This document shows, piece by piece, positions 53,204-63,654 of a DNA stretch of 64,000 nucleotides. The stretch is from Lactuca virosa (Eukaryota > Streptophyta > Magnoliopsida > Asterales > Asteraceae), in the NCBI GenBank assembly GCA_928212115.1, contig CAKMRJ010003334.1:26176681-26240680 (forward strand). Direction: 5' to 3'. Position numbers and translations under genes: made by a program. The first letter of the stretch is position 1; every line of letters begins with the position of its first letter. The notes beneath the pieces were generated by a model that was not told where the DNA came from, did no database searches, and saw only the letters and a program-made list of their open reading frames with translations.

Positions 53204-54509
53204 TGTCACACCCCCAAACCGGAACGGCGGAAACGTTCAGGAGCGGATGACGTCATGTACAGTATCACAACAATTGCATAATAGTAATCAAAGTACACAA
53301 CCATTACATTGAATAAGTATAGTTTTACATTCGTGTTCAAATCAATGTATACTTGACACCAAAATGTATAGCAAAAACTAAAAGACATGAGTCTATGAAG
53401 CTCCGTCTTCTCAAAACCTGTGGATACATGTTTACTGATTTCCTGAGAATACAGTAGTTTTGAAAAGAGTGTCAACAATTAATTTGGTGAGTTCATAAGC
53501 ATGTTTGTAACTGAAATCTGTTATTTGTTCCTTGAAAATGGAAGTATGTTTTCCCAGAAAATCCTATATTTTCAGTTGTAAATGTGTTGTAGTCTTAATA
53601 CCCTAAGACCAAAACGTGTAACTTTTATTATACTCTAAGATAGTATAATGTAGTTTTAATTCACATAATCCCATGAAGAGTATATTTTCTCTGTATTGGA
53701 TTAGTATTTTGTATTTGTACTTGTATAAAAACTGTGTAATTGTAAGTGCCTAGATTCACCAGTTGTACTTGTAATATACTGCATTATAGTTTTATTATTT
53801 AATAAAACTATGTGAAGTTCTTCAGGCGTCGCAATCGGTACAACATTTGTAACCCAAGACCTACCGGCCTAACTGTAGCGAACAGTTAAGGTGCGAGATT
53901 TTCAGTCCCGTATAGATCTATACACAAGTGTCTCGCTCTCCCTCCAGGAGACTCTACATATAATTTCAGGACTTGGTTGGTACTTAGATAAGTACGTGAA
54001 GTGTGTCTCACAAATGTTATATTGACGGTTACGTGTAGAATAATGAAAAGTCCTTTTATGATAAATAACTTTACGTATGTTCCATAAACTATATCTATTA
54101 TAGTTTATATCTTTCTTTTCTATAATGTATTCTGAACTTGGTAATATAGTACATATGATCCATAAACTATACCTATTATAGTTTATATGTTTGTTTTCCA
54201 TATTGTATCTTAACTGTGTTAAATGATATGTAAGTTCCATAAACTATACCTATTATAGTTTATATGTATGTGTTCTACTGAAATGGAAAACCTTTGTATT
54301 GTTAATGATTTGGTAGGTTTAAAACGTAACATTTGTGATAAAGTTGTTCCGTGAAATTTAACATTTATGTCTAAATGGTACTAAAATAGATTGCAAAAAT
54401 AATATTTTTGTTTACAAGTTTTAAATGATTTTATACTTATATAAATATAATATTTATATAATTATTATTAAAAAGGCAGTCAAATAAATAATTCCACCCT
54501 AAGCCCATA
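53204..54509 (-). repeat. B2 5' LTR, 1306 bp, cut by C4
   Basis: TGTCACACCCCC onward matches the 3' LTR (45476) with modest divergence and one deletion near 53818. The triplicate hairpin is at 54084-54263. It stops at 54509 in the middle of what would be palindromic module copy 8 (CCACCCTAAGCCCAT), where C4's LTR begins. Confidence 0.9.
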
Positions 54510-56512
54510 TGTAACATCCAAAAATTTTACGCAAAATTTAAACTTTTTCAACCATAAATAAAAGTCAAGTAGTACTGTTTACAAAAATGTTTTCAAATCA
54601 ATATCCATAAGAGTGTCCCATAAACAGATCATAAGGATGAGGAGCGGTACGGTCACGCCTTCGCCTTGCCACGATCTCCTGAAGTACCTGAAACAATAAA
54701 CTGAAAACTGTAAGCCCGAGGGCTTAGTGAGCTACCCCCAGAATACCAATACCACACTGACAACACCATGTCAGTAACAATCAGTCAATCAATCAATCAA
54801 TCAATCAATATGCATACTGGGCCATCGGCCTGACTGGACCGTCCTACTGGGCCTACAGTCTATCTGAATCTATCCCGAGCCTTCGGCATGACTGGTCTGC
54901 CTCGTGGGCCTGCAGTCTCCCCGGACCGCTCATAGGGTATGTTGGCCTTCAGCACAAAGCAGGACCACCTCAACCCAACCAACAAGTAAATAACCATGTT
55001 CGCATAGCTATCATATACTGGCATATACAAACATCAAACATATATGTCACACTGATCATAAACCATAGAATCCTCTCGTAACTAGAGTACCGACCTAGCA
55101 GGTCACTAACATACCAATCCTTACGGATCATAAAAGCATAACATACTGTCTACCCTGATTCCGATCTAGCAGATCAAATCCATATGTAGCATACCATAAC
55201 AATAACAACTAAAAGGGTCGGCCTTGGTGTCGTAGAGCCTGTCGATATAGTGAGGATAAATCACCTCGCAGATGTCGACTCGAAAGGTAAACTCCAACTC
55301 TCGGATCACTTGACACAGGCTCCACCACCTATGACCATAGTACAATATACTCATAAGTCCTTAACTTTATAAGGTACTCCATAACCCACCAGTCAACCCC
55401 TGGTCAAAGTCAAAGTCCTCAGTCAAGGTCAACAGTCCATATTGACCCCAACTCGCCGAGTACCCTCGGCTACTCGCCGAGTTCCTTGAAGCACAATCCA
55501 ACTCGCCGAGTCATCGGGGTGACTCGTCGAGTTGCTTCGATTCTCGTTCAAACTTTAAGGCCACCCGTCGAGTTCCCTCCTTGCAACTCGACGGATACAC
55601 ACGCATACATATCCTAGGGAAAACTCATCCGACTCGCCGAGTTGTTCTTCAACTCGTCGAGTCTTATGGTAATCTTCATCGGACACGCCGAGTTGTTCAT
55701 CCAACTCGTCGTGTCCACGACCATCTTCATGTGACTCGTCGAGTCAACCTTGCGACTCGCCGAGTCCATTCAGTCCCTTTTCCATACAGACTTGTTTTGA
55801 GCCATGCAGCGGCTCCAAATCACAGATCCAAGCTTCTAGGGCATGCTTATCACGTAAAGTTGCAAACTTTACTTGCATGCATGGCTATAAAGGCTCTAAA
55901 TGCCTATTTTAAGTTCTTAATGGAACTTCATGCTCAAAAGGGACCTCAATCATGACCAAGACTGTAACTTTATGCTTATAGAATCCAAGGAGGGTCCAGA
56001 TCTGAAGTTACAATCTCAGATCTAGCCCATAGCTCATCTTTCCAACTAAATGTCTCACCAAAAACCCTAAAACTCAACCAATAGAAGAGATTCACAAGGA
56101 AAAAGGTGATTTGGTTACCTCTAGAAGATGATAACCGAGATAAGAGTGATTCCCACACACTCTACTTGCTCCAATCTCCTTCTCCTCTAAGCCTTCTCCC
56201 TCCAAAGATCCTCTCTTCAAGCTTCAAACACACAATGGGCACACACACACGTATTAGGGTTTTAAGGGGCTCTCAAAGACTGTAAAGAGGCCAAAGGAGG
56301 CTGAGGTTCCTTTAAATAGGGGTGCAAACCCCGAGATTTAGGGTTTCATCTGCCAGCTCCTACTCGTCAAGTCCCAATATGGACTCGTCGAGTAGGTCAC
56401 TTAACACGCGATCCCACCCCGCTGCTACTCGACGAGTAGGTCAACCAACTCGTCGAGTAGAGCTTAACCCAAAAATCTTATTTAGACAATACCTGAAAAT
56501 CGGGGCGTTACA
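54510..56512 (-). repeat. C4 3' LTR (2003 bp)
   Basis: It begins TGTAACATCC and ends GGGCGTTACA. The reverse TTTCAGGTACTTC block is near 54674-54690. A (TCAA)n run lies at about 54785-54808. A GC-rich imperfect repeat (GGGCC..CGGCCTGACTGG) is at 54815-54950. ACTCGCCGAGT-type palindromes fill 55448-55775 (a dozen or so) and 56360-56460. Open frames across these (55581-55955, 56322-56528) are repeats of ATRRV-like text from the palindromes, not genes. Confidence 0.93.
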
Positions 56513-56526
56513 ACTCTCCCCCACTT
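56513..56526 (-). promoter_or_regulatory. C4 polypurine tract
   Basis: ACTCTCCCCCACTT on plus, AAGTGGGGGAGAGT on the element strand, as in G1. Confidence 0.9.
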
Positions 56527-56559
56527 GAACTAGACTTCGTCCTCGAAGTCCATTGGAAT

Positions 56560-57800
56560 AAACAATGCCGGGTAATGCTCGCGCATCTCCGCCTCCGGCT
56601 CCCATGTCCACTCGGATCCCCTCTGATGTTCCTACTGTACCTTTACTAAAGGTATTTCCTTGTTCCGTAGAATTTTCTTCTTCCTTTCCAGAATAGCCAC
56701 AGGCCTCTCCACATAGTTCAGGCGCTCATCGACTTGAATGTCATCCAATGACACCACTGCCTCCTGGTCCATAATGCATTTACGCAATTGCGAAACATGA
56801 AATGTGTTGTGGATCCGGCTAAGCTCCTCCAGAAGCTCTAGCCTATATGCCACCCTGCCAACCCTGGTCACAACCCTGAATGACCCAATGTAACGGGGAC
56901 CCAATTTTCCCCTCTTCCTGAAGCAGATCACTCCCTCCCAGGGTGAGACCTTCAGGAGAACCATGTCACCCACCTGAAATTCGAGCTCAGATCGACGTCG
57001 GCCGGCATAACTTTTCTGCCGACTCTGAGCGGTCTGCAGTCGCTGTCTAATCTGCTGTATCATCTCGGTAGTTTGCAGAACTACCTATGTCCGACCCATC
57101 ACCCTGTGCCCAACCTCGCCGCAGCAGACTGGGGTCCTACACTTCCGCCCATACAACAGCTCGAAAGGCGGGGCGGCAATACTGGAATGATAGTTGTTGT
57201 AGGCAAACTCTACGAGCGGTAGGTGGGAATCCCAACTCCCACCGAAATCAATGACGCACGCCCTCAACATATCCTCGAGGGTCTGGATGGTCCGCTCACT
57301 CTGCCCATCAGTCTGCGGATGGAACGATGTACTAAAATGCAGCCTCGTACCCAGTTCCTCGTGGAACTTCTGCCTGCCAAAAACGGGAAGTAAATCGGAC
57401 ATCCCGATCGGAAACAATGGAAAACTGGAACCCCATGGCGAGAGACAATCTCGCGGACGTACATGTCGGCCAACTTCTCTCTGCCGACGAACTCTCCCGT
57501 ATGGCTAGGAAATGCACTCTTGGTCAATCGATCCACGATGACCCATATAGCATCGGACCCCCTTGCCTCCTTGGCAACTTCGTGATGAAATCCATCGCGA
57601 TCCGTTCCCATTTCCACATGGGAATCTCCAGAGGCTGCAGCTTACCATGCGGCCTCTGGTGCTCGGCCTTGACCATCCTACAGGTCAAGCACCTCTCAAC
57701 AAACCAAGTGATATCTCGCTTCATGCCAGGCCACCAATAACTCGAACTCAAATCACGGTACATCTGGTGGCTCCCGGGTGAATAGAAAAACGAGACTTAT
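56560..57800 (-). pseudogene. C4 integrase with chromodomain-like tail
   Basis: On the minus strand: SSYWWPGMKRDITWFVERCLTC (57763), WKWERIAMDFITKLPRRQGG, then frameshifted VIVDRLTKSA and AIRESSS pieces, SFHPQTDGQSERTIQTLEDML (57340), FAYNN and FELLYGRKCRTPVC, then from 57063 QKSYAGRRRSELEFQVGDMVLLKVSPWEG-like text, LSRIHNTFHVSQLRK and ..RPVAILERKKKILRN. The WTWE-type end lies in another frame near 56600. There are at least five frame breaks. Confidence 0.9.
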
Positions 57801-58903
57801 GAGCCTCCCTCCATCACTGTCTGCCGGACCCCTCCGGACATTGGAACCCAAACCCGACCATAACGGGTCAACAATCCGCGACTATCCTGAACAAACTGGG
57901 CGCTATCGCCCTTAATCTTCTCCAACTTCCAGTTTTCCGATCTCATACCCTCGATCTGAGCATCCCTGACCAAACCCACCAGCGGGGAATCCACCGTTAT
58001 CCTCATACACTTGGCTGGGGTCGAGGACCCAGCTGACTTGCGGCTCAGAGCATACGCAACCATGTTCGCTTTACCAGGATGGTAAAGGATCTCACAATCA
58101 TAGTCCTTGACTACATCCAACCACCTGCGCTGCCTCATATTCAGGTTTGGCCGATCCATAATGTGTCTCAAACTCTTGTGATCCTGTATATGGTACAACG
58201 GACCCCGTACAGATAGTGCCTCCAAATCTTGAGAGCGAAGACCACCGCTCCCAACTCAAGATCGTGCGTGGGGCTCGTCTCATGAGGCTTTAGCTGCCGC
58301 GATGCATAAGCTATCACTCTTCCTCCCCTCTTCTGCATAAGGACTCCCCCAACTCCCCCTAGCCTGTGATGACGCATCACACAAAATAATAACCACAAAT
58401 CCTCCACTCCCTCGAGGAGTGTCAACACACCGGCGCCTCGCATAAAAACAACTGCCGAGGGTCTCAACGCCCTCTGCTGCTCCGGGCACCACCGAAAATC
58501 CACCCCCTTCCTCGTTAGACGAGTGAGGGGTACGACATGCCTTGGAGAAATCACGAATGAAATCTCTTATAATACCCTGCTAAACCCAAGAAACTCTCCT
58601 GATGTCTGAGGGAGATCTCGGAGTCTCCCACTGCATAACCCACCGCCTCGACCTTGGCCGGATCGACCAAAATCCCCTCCTGTTTAACGAGATGTCCGAG
58701 GAACTGAACCTCTCGCAACCAAAACTCACACTTCGAGAACTTGGCATACAGCCGTTCTCGCCGCAGAACCTCCAGCAGCTCCCTGAGATGCTCCTCATGC
58801 TGCTCTCGGGTCTTGGAATATACCAAGATATCATCTATGAACACAATGACCGAGCGATCGAGCATCGGTCTGCAGACTCGGTTCATCAGATCCATGAACA
58901 CTG
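57801..58903 (-). pseudogene. C4 reverse transcriptase and RNase H
   Basis: From 58901: FMDLMNRVCRPMLDRS, catalytic FIDDILVYSKTREQHEEHLRELL, LYAKFSKCEFWLREVQFLGH and LGLAGYYKRF; then in shifted frames LTRKGVDFRWCPEQQRAL, RVIAYASRQLK, HDLELGAVVFALKIWRHYLYG (58168-58554), and MRQRRWLDVVKDYDCEILYHPGK (58225). Closely related to G1 and C3. It is cut at 58903. Confidence 0.92.
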
Positions 58904-59656
58904 TGTTGGATTAATGTCTAAGTCCATAACTATAATTGGTAAGACTTGACCCGACCCGGCATGGTCCATTTGGGTTGCATGGTATCATGCATTTGGATAG
59001 ACTATAATGAGAAAATAACACTTAAGGTTGGTTAATATATTATAAGTTCTAATATATTAATAAGGTTATTTAATTAGTATTGATCAATAATTAATTTGGA
59101 ATTAATTAAGTGATCAAAAGGAGACTAATTAAATATATGGGTTGATTGTGTAAATCATTCATTCTTATATATGTGGGCTTGTGATCCAAGATTCCTTATG
59201 TTGGACTAAGTCCATGGGGTGACCCATGGATACTCCATGGAGGTTAAAATCCATGGAGCATAAGGAATGGGGTAAAGTTATGAGTTACATGGTGTAACCC
59301 TAATAGCCACCATATAAAAGAATCCCATGGCTCAAGAAATCGTGCACTAATGTGTGAGTGTGAGAGCTAGACGATTTCAAGGAGTGTTCAAGTTTCTCTC
59401 AAGTTATTCCAAGTGTATTTGGTGTTGTATGAACCATTTGAGGTATCACACTTGGGGCACTAGGCACTCAAGCTTCATGAAGACATTCTACATCAAAGAG
59501 ATATGTATTCTATCTTGTTATATTTATTATTTTGTATGCTAGATTAGGATAATACCTTGGATGTTCATAATTGTATGTATAATAGAGAAAACATAGATCC
59601 AAGGTATTTAGGGTTGCATGTACACTTAGGAGTGTAAGAATGCTCATAACCCAACA
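58904..59656 (+). repeat. Co3 5' LTR (753 bp)
   Basis: It starts TGTTGGATTAATGTC and ends AACCCAACA. TATA box CATATAAAAG at 59311-59320. It is related to the solo LTR at 3634 and Co1's LTRs. Confidence 0.94.
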
Positions 59657-59670
59657 GTGGTATCAGAGCC
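59657..59670 (+). promoter_or_regulatory. Co3 primer binding site
   Basis: GTGGTATCAGAGCC directly after the LTR, complementary to initiator tRNA-Met. Confidence 0.95.
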
Positions 59671-60130
59671 AGGTTTGTTTTCTTGTTATACTTGCAAAAG
59701 TAGCTGAAAAATCGAGTTGGATGCATATATTCGATTGTTTTTTGGCTGGAATTGGACTAGGAAACATTACCCTAAGATGTTTTTGGACTTATAAACTTGT
59801 TTTTGATGATGTGGTAATGTTCATGCTAATCCAATTTCTAATAATTGTGTCATAATTTCAAGATTTGTATTAGTTTGTATATTCATGCTAATTTCTTGAA
59901 GATTGATGATTTGAATTATCTTGTTCTTATGAGGTTCTTAGATTAATAGAAAAGTTGTGTGAAATAGTTGTTTTCAATCCATTTTAATCTAAGAGTTGAT
60001 TCCAAAGTGTGTTTTTGTAACTTGTGTCCTCAAGTTATATGAAAAGTCACATTTAAGAATCATAAAACTCATAAAAGTTGGCAAAGGTTACAAAATGAAG
60101 AGTCTAGTTCTAATTAAATGGTTTTATAAC

Positions 60131-60391
60131 TCCATAACTTGTCCTCAAGTTATGGAGGTTCAAGAGTCTCTTCATTAAATTAAAAAAAAAAAGTGTACCT
60201 TAATTAGTTCCATAAGTTACAATAAAAAAAAGTTATTTTTTTTATTAATTAGTTAAAGTCTTCCATAACTTGTCCTCAAGTTATGGAACTTGAAGAGTTT
60301 TTTTTTTTTTTTTTAATTAAAACTACTTTAAACTCATAAGTTATGGAATTAATTAGTTTTGAATAGTTTCAAAACTTGCCCTCAAGTTTTG
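60131..60391 (+). repeat. AACTTG leader hairpins of Co3
   Basis: Perfect stems TCCATAACTTG / CAAGTTATGGA (60131-60156), TTCCATAACTTG with its complement (60261-60288), both with loop TCCT, and CAAAACTTG / CAAGTTTTG (60370-60391, loop CCCT). Confidence 0.78.
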
Positions 60392-60825
60392 GAATTTGAA
60401 AAGTTTTCACTTATGAATACTTTAATCCAAGTTAGCCCTTAGAATTTTTAAAAGTTAAAATTCAACCCCTTATACTTTATAATATTATAAGTTAATATAT
60501 TATATATATGTATAAGAGTAAAGAGTCAAAGTCAGTCTTACCGTTAGTAGGCCTCATTCACGAAGCCGATCTATAAGGGGGTATAAGGTTACTGCCTTAT
60601 AAAATGGCAGTTTAATGGGTGTCCACTCTCACCCACCGCTTCCTTGACTGGTGGAGGGTCGTTAGCCGAACGGGTAGGACAAGGACTATAATTCTCCTTC
60701 ATCATTAAAAGTATTAATGATAAATACTAAGTAACTAAACTCTTATTAATACCCAATCTTAGTTACTTAGGAAAATGTGAATTTGTGGTAACCCATGAAA
60801 TTACACTTTGCACTTTGCTTAAGTC

Positions 60826-60943
60826 GTTAGTGGAGCGTGTGTGGTTAACCGGCACACTAACCTGGACTTAACAAGGTAGGCAAAGGGTAACTTAATATTT
60901 ATCATAGTATCGGTGGAGCGTGTGTGGTTAACCAGCACACTGA
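60826..60943 (+). repeat. GGTTAACC leader hairpins of Co3
   Basis: Copies at 60826-60861 (GTTAGTG / CACTAAC) and 60910-60943 (TCGGTG / CACTGA). Both enclose GAGCGTGTGTGGTTAACC. A third copy lies downstream at 63427-63462. Confidence 0.7.
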
Positions 60944-61307
60944 TTAAGGGGTAAATATTAAGGGTACCAAGTATATTTGCATGGTTATTCACACCTTGTT
61001 TTGTGATCCTCGGCATCCCAGTCACAAAACCTGAAGGGCACACTCGAGATTGAAACATGCCTTTGAACAGTTCAATGAATCTCAAAGATCTAGGACTTTC
61101 AAATCCAATTAAAACCTAATAAATTATTTCATTTTTCATGGTGGAATTGGTGAATCGTCATTCACCTACCTTCAAATATTTATAGCTTGGATTACGGCAT
61201 CCCTCTTCTAAGTTATAAAATAGTTTGTTGGGTCCTAGCCTTAATATTTCATATTGGGTGTCATATTAAGGACTTTAAATCAACTATATTGAATATCTCC
61301 CAAAAAG

Positions 61308-61960
61308 ATGTCTGGTCTAGACATTATGATCTTCCCAAATCTCTTGAAACAAGCTTTCCTAAATGAAGATGATGTCCCATGGATATCATACTTCTTTCAC
61401 CTCCTCCAATTATTCTCCCTAACCCATAAGTTCCTAAAAAGTTTAAGGTCACTCAAGCCCTATTGGCAAGGCAAGGTCTAGGTGTGATCACATCTTGGAG
61501 ATGTAGTCACATATTGACAAGCCGAGAGTTGGGTGTCAAAGTCTTGAGAAAGTTGGTGGCTCAACTACTTTCTAAGTCACATAGTGAGTTCTTTTGGGAA
61601 TCCTATGAAACAAACTAAGACAAGACCCTTAATGATCTTATATATTTGCTAAGATCAACTTCCTAAAACGCTATGGACATTGACAATAATGACATTGGAT
61701 ATCCAGTAAAGCTCTCTCTTCCCAATGGAAAGGGATCGGCCATAGTCAACTCGGTTGACCCAATGGTAAAGAGAGAGGCGAAGTTTGAGATAGTCCCATT
61801 ATCAAGGGTCCATAGGTAACTATTGCCAAAGGAAGGGACATTAGTTACGAAGCTGCCAAATTTACCTAAGGATGTTAAAGTCAATAAGTTTGGCTCTACT
61901 TCAGGTAAAGTCCATTGTCTAACTCTATTAAGTACATGCTGATTCTGATCGCGAAGATGG
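61308..61960 (+). pseudogene. Co3 gag remnant
   Basis: The start ATGTCTGGTCTAGAC (61308) gives MSGLDIMIFPNLLKQAFLNEDD. After frameshifts, text like VTQALLARQGLGVITSW, SRELGVKVLRKLV and SEFFWESYETN follows, resembling a copia gag of UBN2 type but not the Co1 version. Stops are common. No zinc knuckle is identifiable. Confidence 0.55.
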
Positions 61961-62394
61961 ATTTCAATCGCATGGTTCGGTGATCAGAATTTTGGGCTAT
62001 TACTTAAGAGTTTATGATTTTTTAATTGCTTAGGAATAGATAACAACAAGGTTTTCATATGGATTGTAAGGATAAGTTTTTCCGCAAAGTTTTAAAATAA
62101 AAGAAAAGGTTTTGATTTTATTTATTTTAAGTATCCTTACAATGGCATTTGTGAAAAGTTGTTGCTTATAAGATTCCATTGATAGCAATATTGGAAAAAT
62201 GGATTTGATTCTTTCGGTTGTGGTAGTGTCTAATATTACCAATAGGGAAAGATTCTCATCACCCCAGGTTCAATTGGACCGAAACTTGGAATATGCAAGT
62301 TGTATAGTATGATGAATGAGAACTTTCAGCTTGGAAAATTAAGACTAATTCCTTATGTGATAAGGAAAGGACAAGGGATCGAGTACACATTCTT
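61961..62394 (+). other. Co3 internal, unassigned
   Basis: No continuous frame. Scattered resemblance to the protease-integrase interval of copia (around 62140-62290) is too weak to name. Confidence 0.4.
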
Positions 62395-62640
62395 GTGCAC
62401 TGGTCAAGTCCACCACAAAAGATCAAGAAGACTATTCGTCATGATTTACTTAAGTTCAGTAAATATGGTTATACTTATAAGTTTAAGTATAAGTCTGTAG
62501 CATTGGAGAAGTTTCAATGTGAGACAGAACGAATAAGAAGAATCAAAGTATGGCAGAAAGATAAAAGTTTCTCAAATCTGAAAAGATGGGAGAGTACTTT
62601 AGTATCATGTTTATGATCATCTTATGATTAAGATACCATA
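62395..62640 (+). pseudogene. Co3 integrase core remnant
   Basis: The frame 62395-62616 contains LLKFSKYGYTYKFKYKSVALEKF, matching the copia integrase stretch DDYSRYGYIYLIKHKSETFERF of Co1 by position, then a worn ..DK.FSNLKRWESTL in place of LRSDRGGEYL. The two catalytic Asp residues are lost. Confidence 0.65.
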
Positions 62641-63654
62641 TCACAATTGGTCCTCTAAAGTCATCTTAGTGCATTCTTATGACTAAGAAGAGGAGTCATG
62701 AATTGTTGAAATGGTTAAATCAAAAAGATGAGTCATACTTCGTTCCAAAACAATTCTTAGAGTCATACTCCAAGATTGTAACTTGAGTGACATATCTTAA
62801 AGAGGGTTTGTTAACACTAGTCAAATGTAAGAGTAAAAGGTTATCTACTCTTGTACATTTGAAATTGGTAAGTTGTGATGTTTTGGATAAAAAGAGACCA
62901 ACTTAGGCCAATTGTGTAAAGTGTTAGTCTTGATAAAGAATCCGCACTATCTCTTGAATATTTGACAAGGGAGTCTTATATGTCAAGAGGACAGTGGGAG
63001 TCTTAAAGCTCTTGAAAGTTTCAAGACTTAATCAAGAATAAAACCTAAAGTCCTTCACTAGCACACGACTTGAGGTTTATAACCTATCGTGTTGAAATTT
63101 TTGTGCCTATTCAAGTGGCTTTGCATAGGAGTTCTGAGAGTTCTCAATTGGTTGCACAACTACTTGGAAGCAATGGCAGGCACCTGAGCTGCCAAATGGC
63201 AAGAATTTAAGATTGCACAAGTTTAATAATCATATGAGTTTGGATTTGTCACTAACCTTGTCTTGTGATTATGGTTTTGACAAATTCACATGGATAAGAA
63301 CACATACACTATTAAATCTAAGTGTCATAAGGTTTCTCTCCGATTCATGAAAATGATGGTGAGGAAACACTTTCACTAAGTAGATTTTAGCTAGATAGCA
63401 ATTGTGATATTTGCATTCTCAAAGTCGTTAGTGGAGCGTGTGTGGTTTACCGGCACACTAACATGGACTTGTGAGAAGTGGCAAAGGTCTAAACAATTGA
63501 GACTATGATTACGGCATCCCTTTTCATAGTTCTAAAATTGTTTAGACACACATGTGAGCTATCTAAGAGAGTGTATGATTTTGATAAAGTTTTATCAAAA
63601 CAATCTAGTATCAGAAATCTGAACTTTGGTAAGAAAGTCAGCTGATTTCTGAGT
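62641..63654 (+). other. Co3 internal with a second copy of leader motifs
   Basis: No credible frame. It contains a further GGTT(T)ACC hairpin (63427-63462, stem GTTAGTG / CACTAAC) followed at 63508 by GATTACGGCATCCC, the same two blocks and order as in the leader (60826-61210). Confidence 0.6.

Larger units (their letters stand above)
45476..54509 (-). mobile_element. Gypsy B2 (chromovirus), nearly full, reverse
   Basis: 3' LTR (45476-47787), PPT, chromodomain, integrase, RNase H, RT, PR, gag, leader, PBS and the first 1.3 kb of the 5' LTR (53204-54509), which is interrupted by C4. It is the best-preserved pol of the window but carries several stops. Same family as B1. Confidence 0.94.
54510..58903 (-). 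mobile_element. Gypsy C4 (Tekay-like), 3' LTR to RT, cut by Co3
   Basis: A reverse element with 3' LTR (54510-56512), PPT, chromodomain-like tail, integrase, RNase H and RT up to 58903, where copia Co3 is inserted. Gag, PR and the 5' LTR are outside the window. Many frameshifts. Confidence 0.92.
59671..61307 (+). other. Co3 5' leader with conserved hairpins
   Basis: Non-coding. Homologous to Co1's leader: the 60530-60690 block, the 60940-61060 block with the CCTCGG.ATCCCAGTC text, and the GGATTACGGCATCCC segment (61189). It contains AACTTG hairpins (60018-60037, 60131-60156, 60261-60288, 60370-60391) and GGTTAACC hairpins (60826-60861, 60910-60943). Confidence 0.85.

Noticed and set aside
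55581..56528. Plus-strand frames with repeated ATRRV/PTRRV text
   Set aside because: They are the ACTCGTCGAG palindromes of the C4 LTR read in one frame.
58602..58949. 115-codon plus-strand frame
   Set aside because: Antisense of C4 RT, running into the Co3 LTR.
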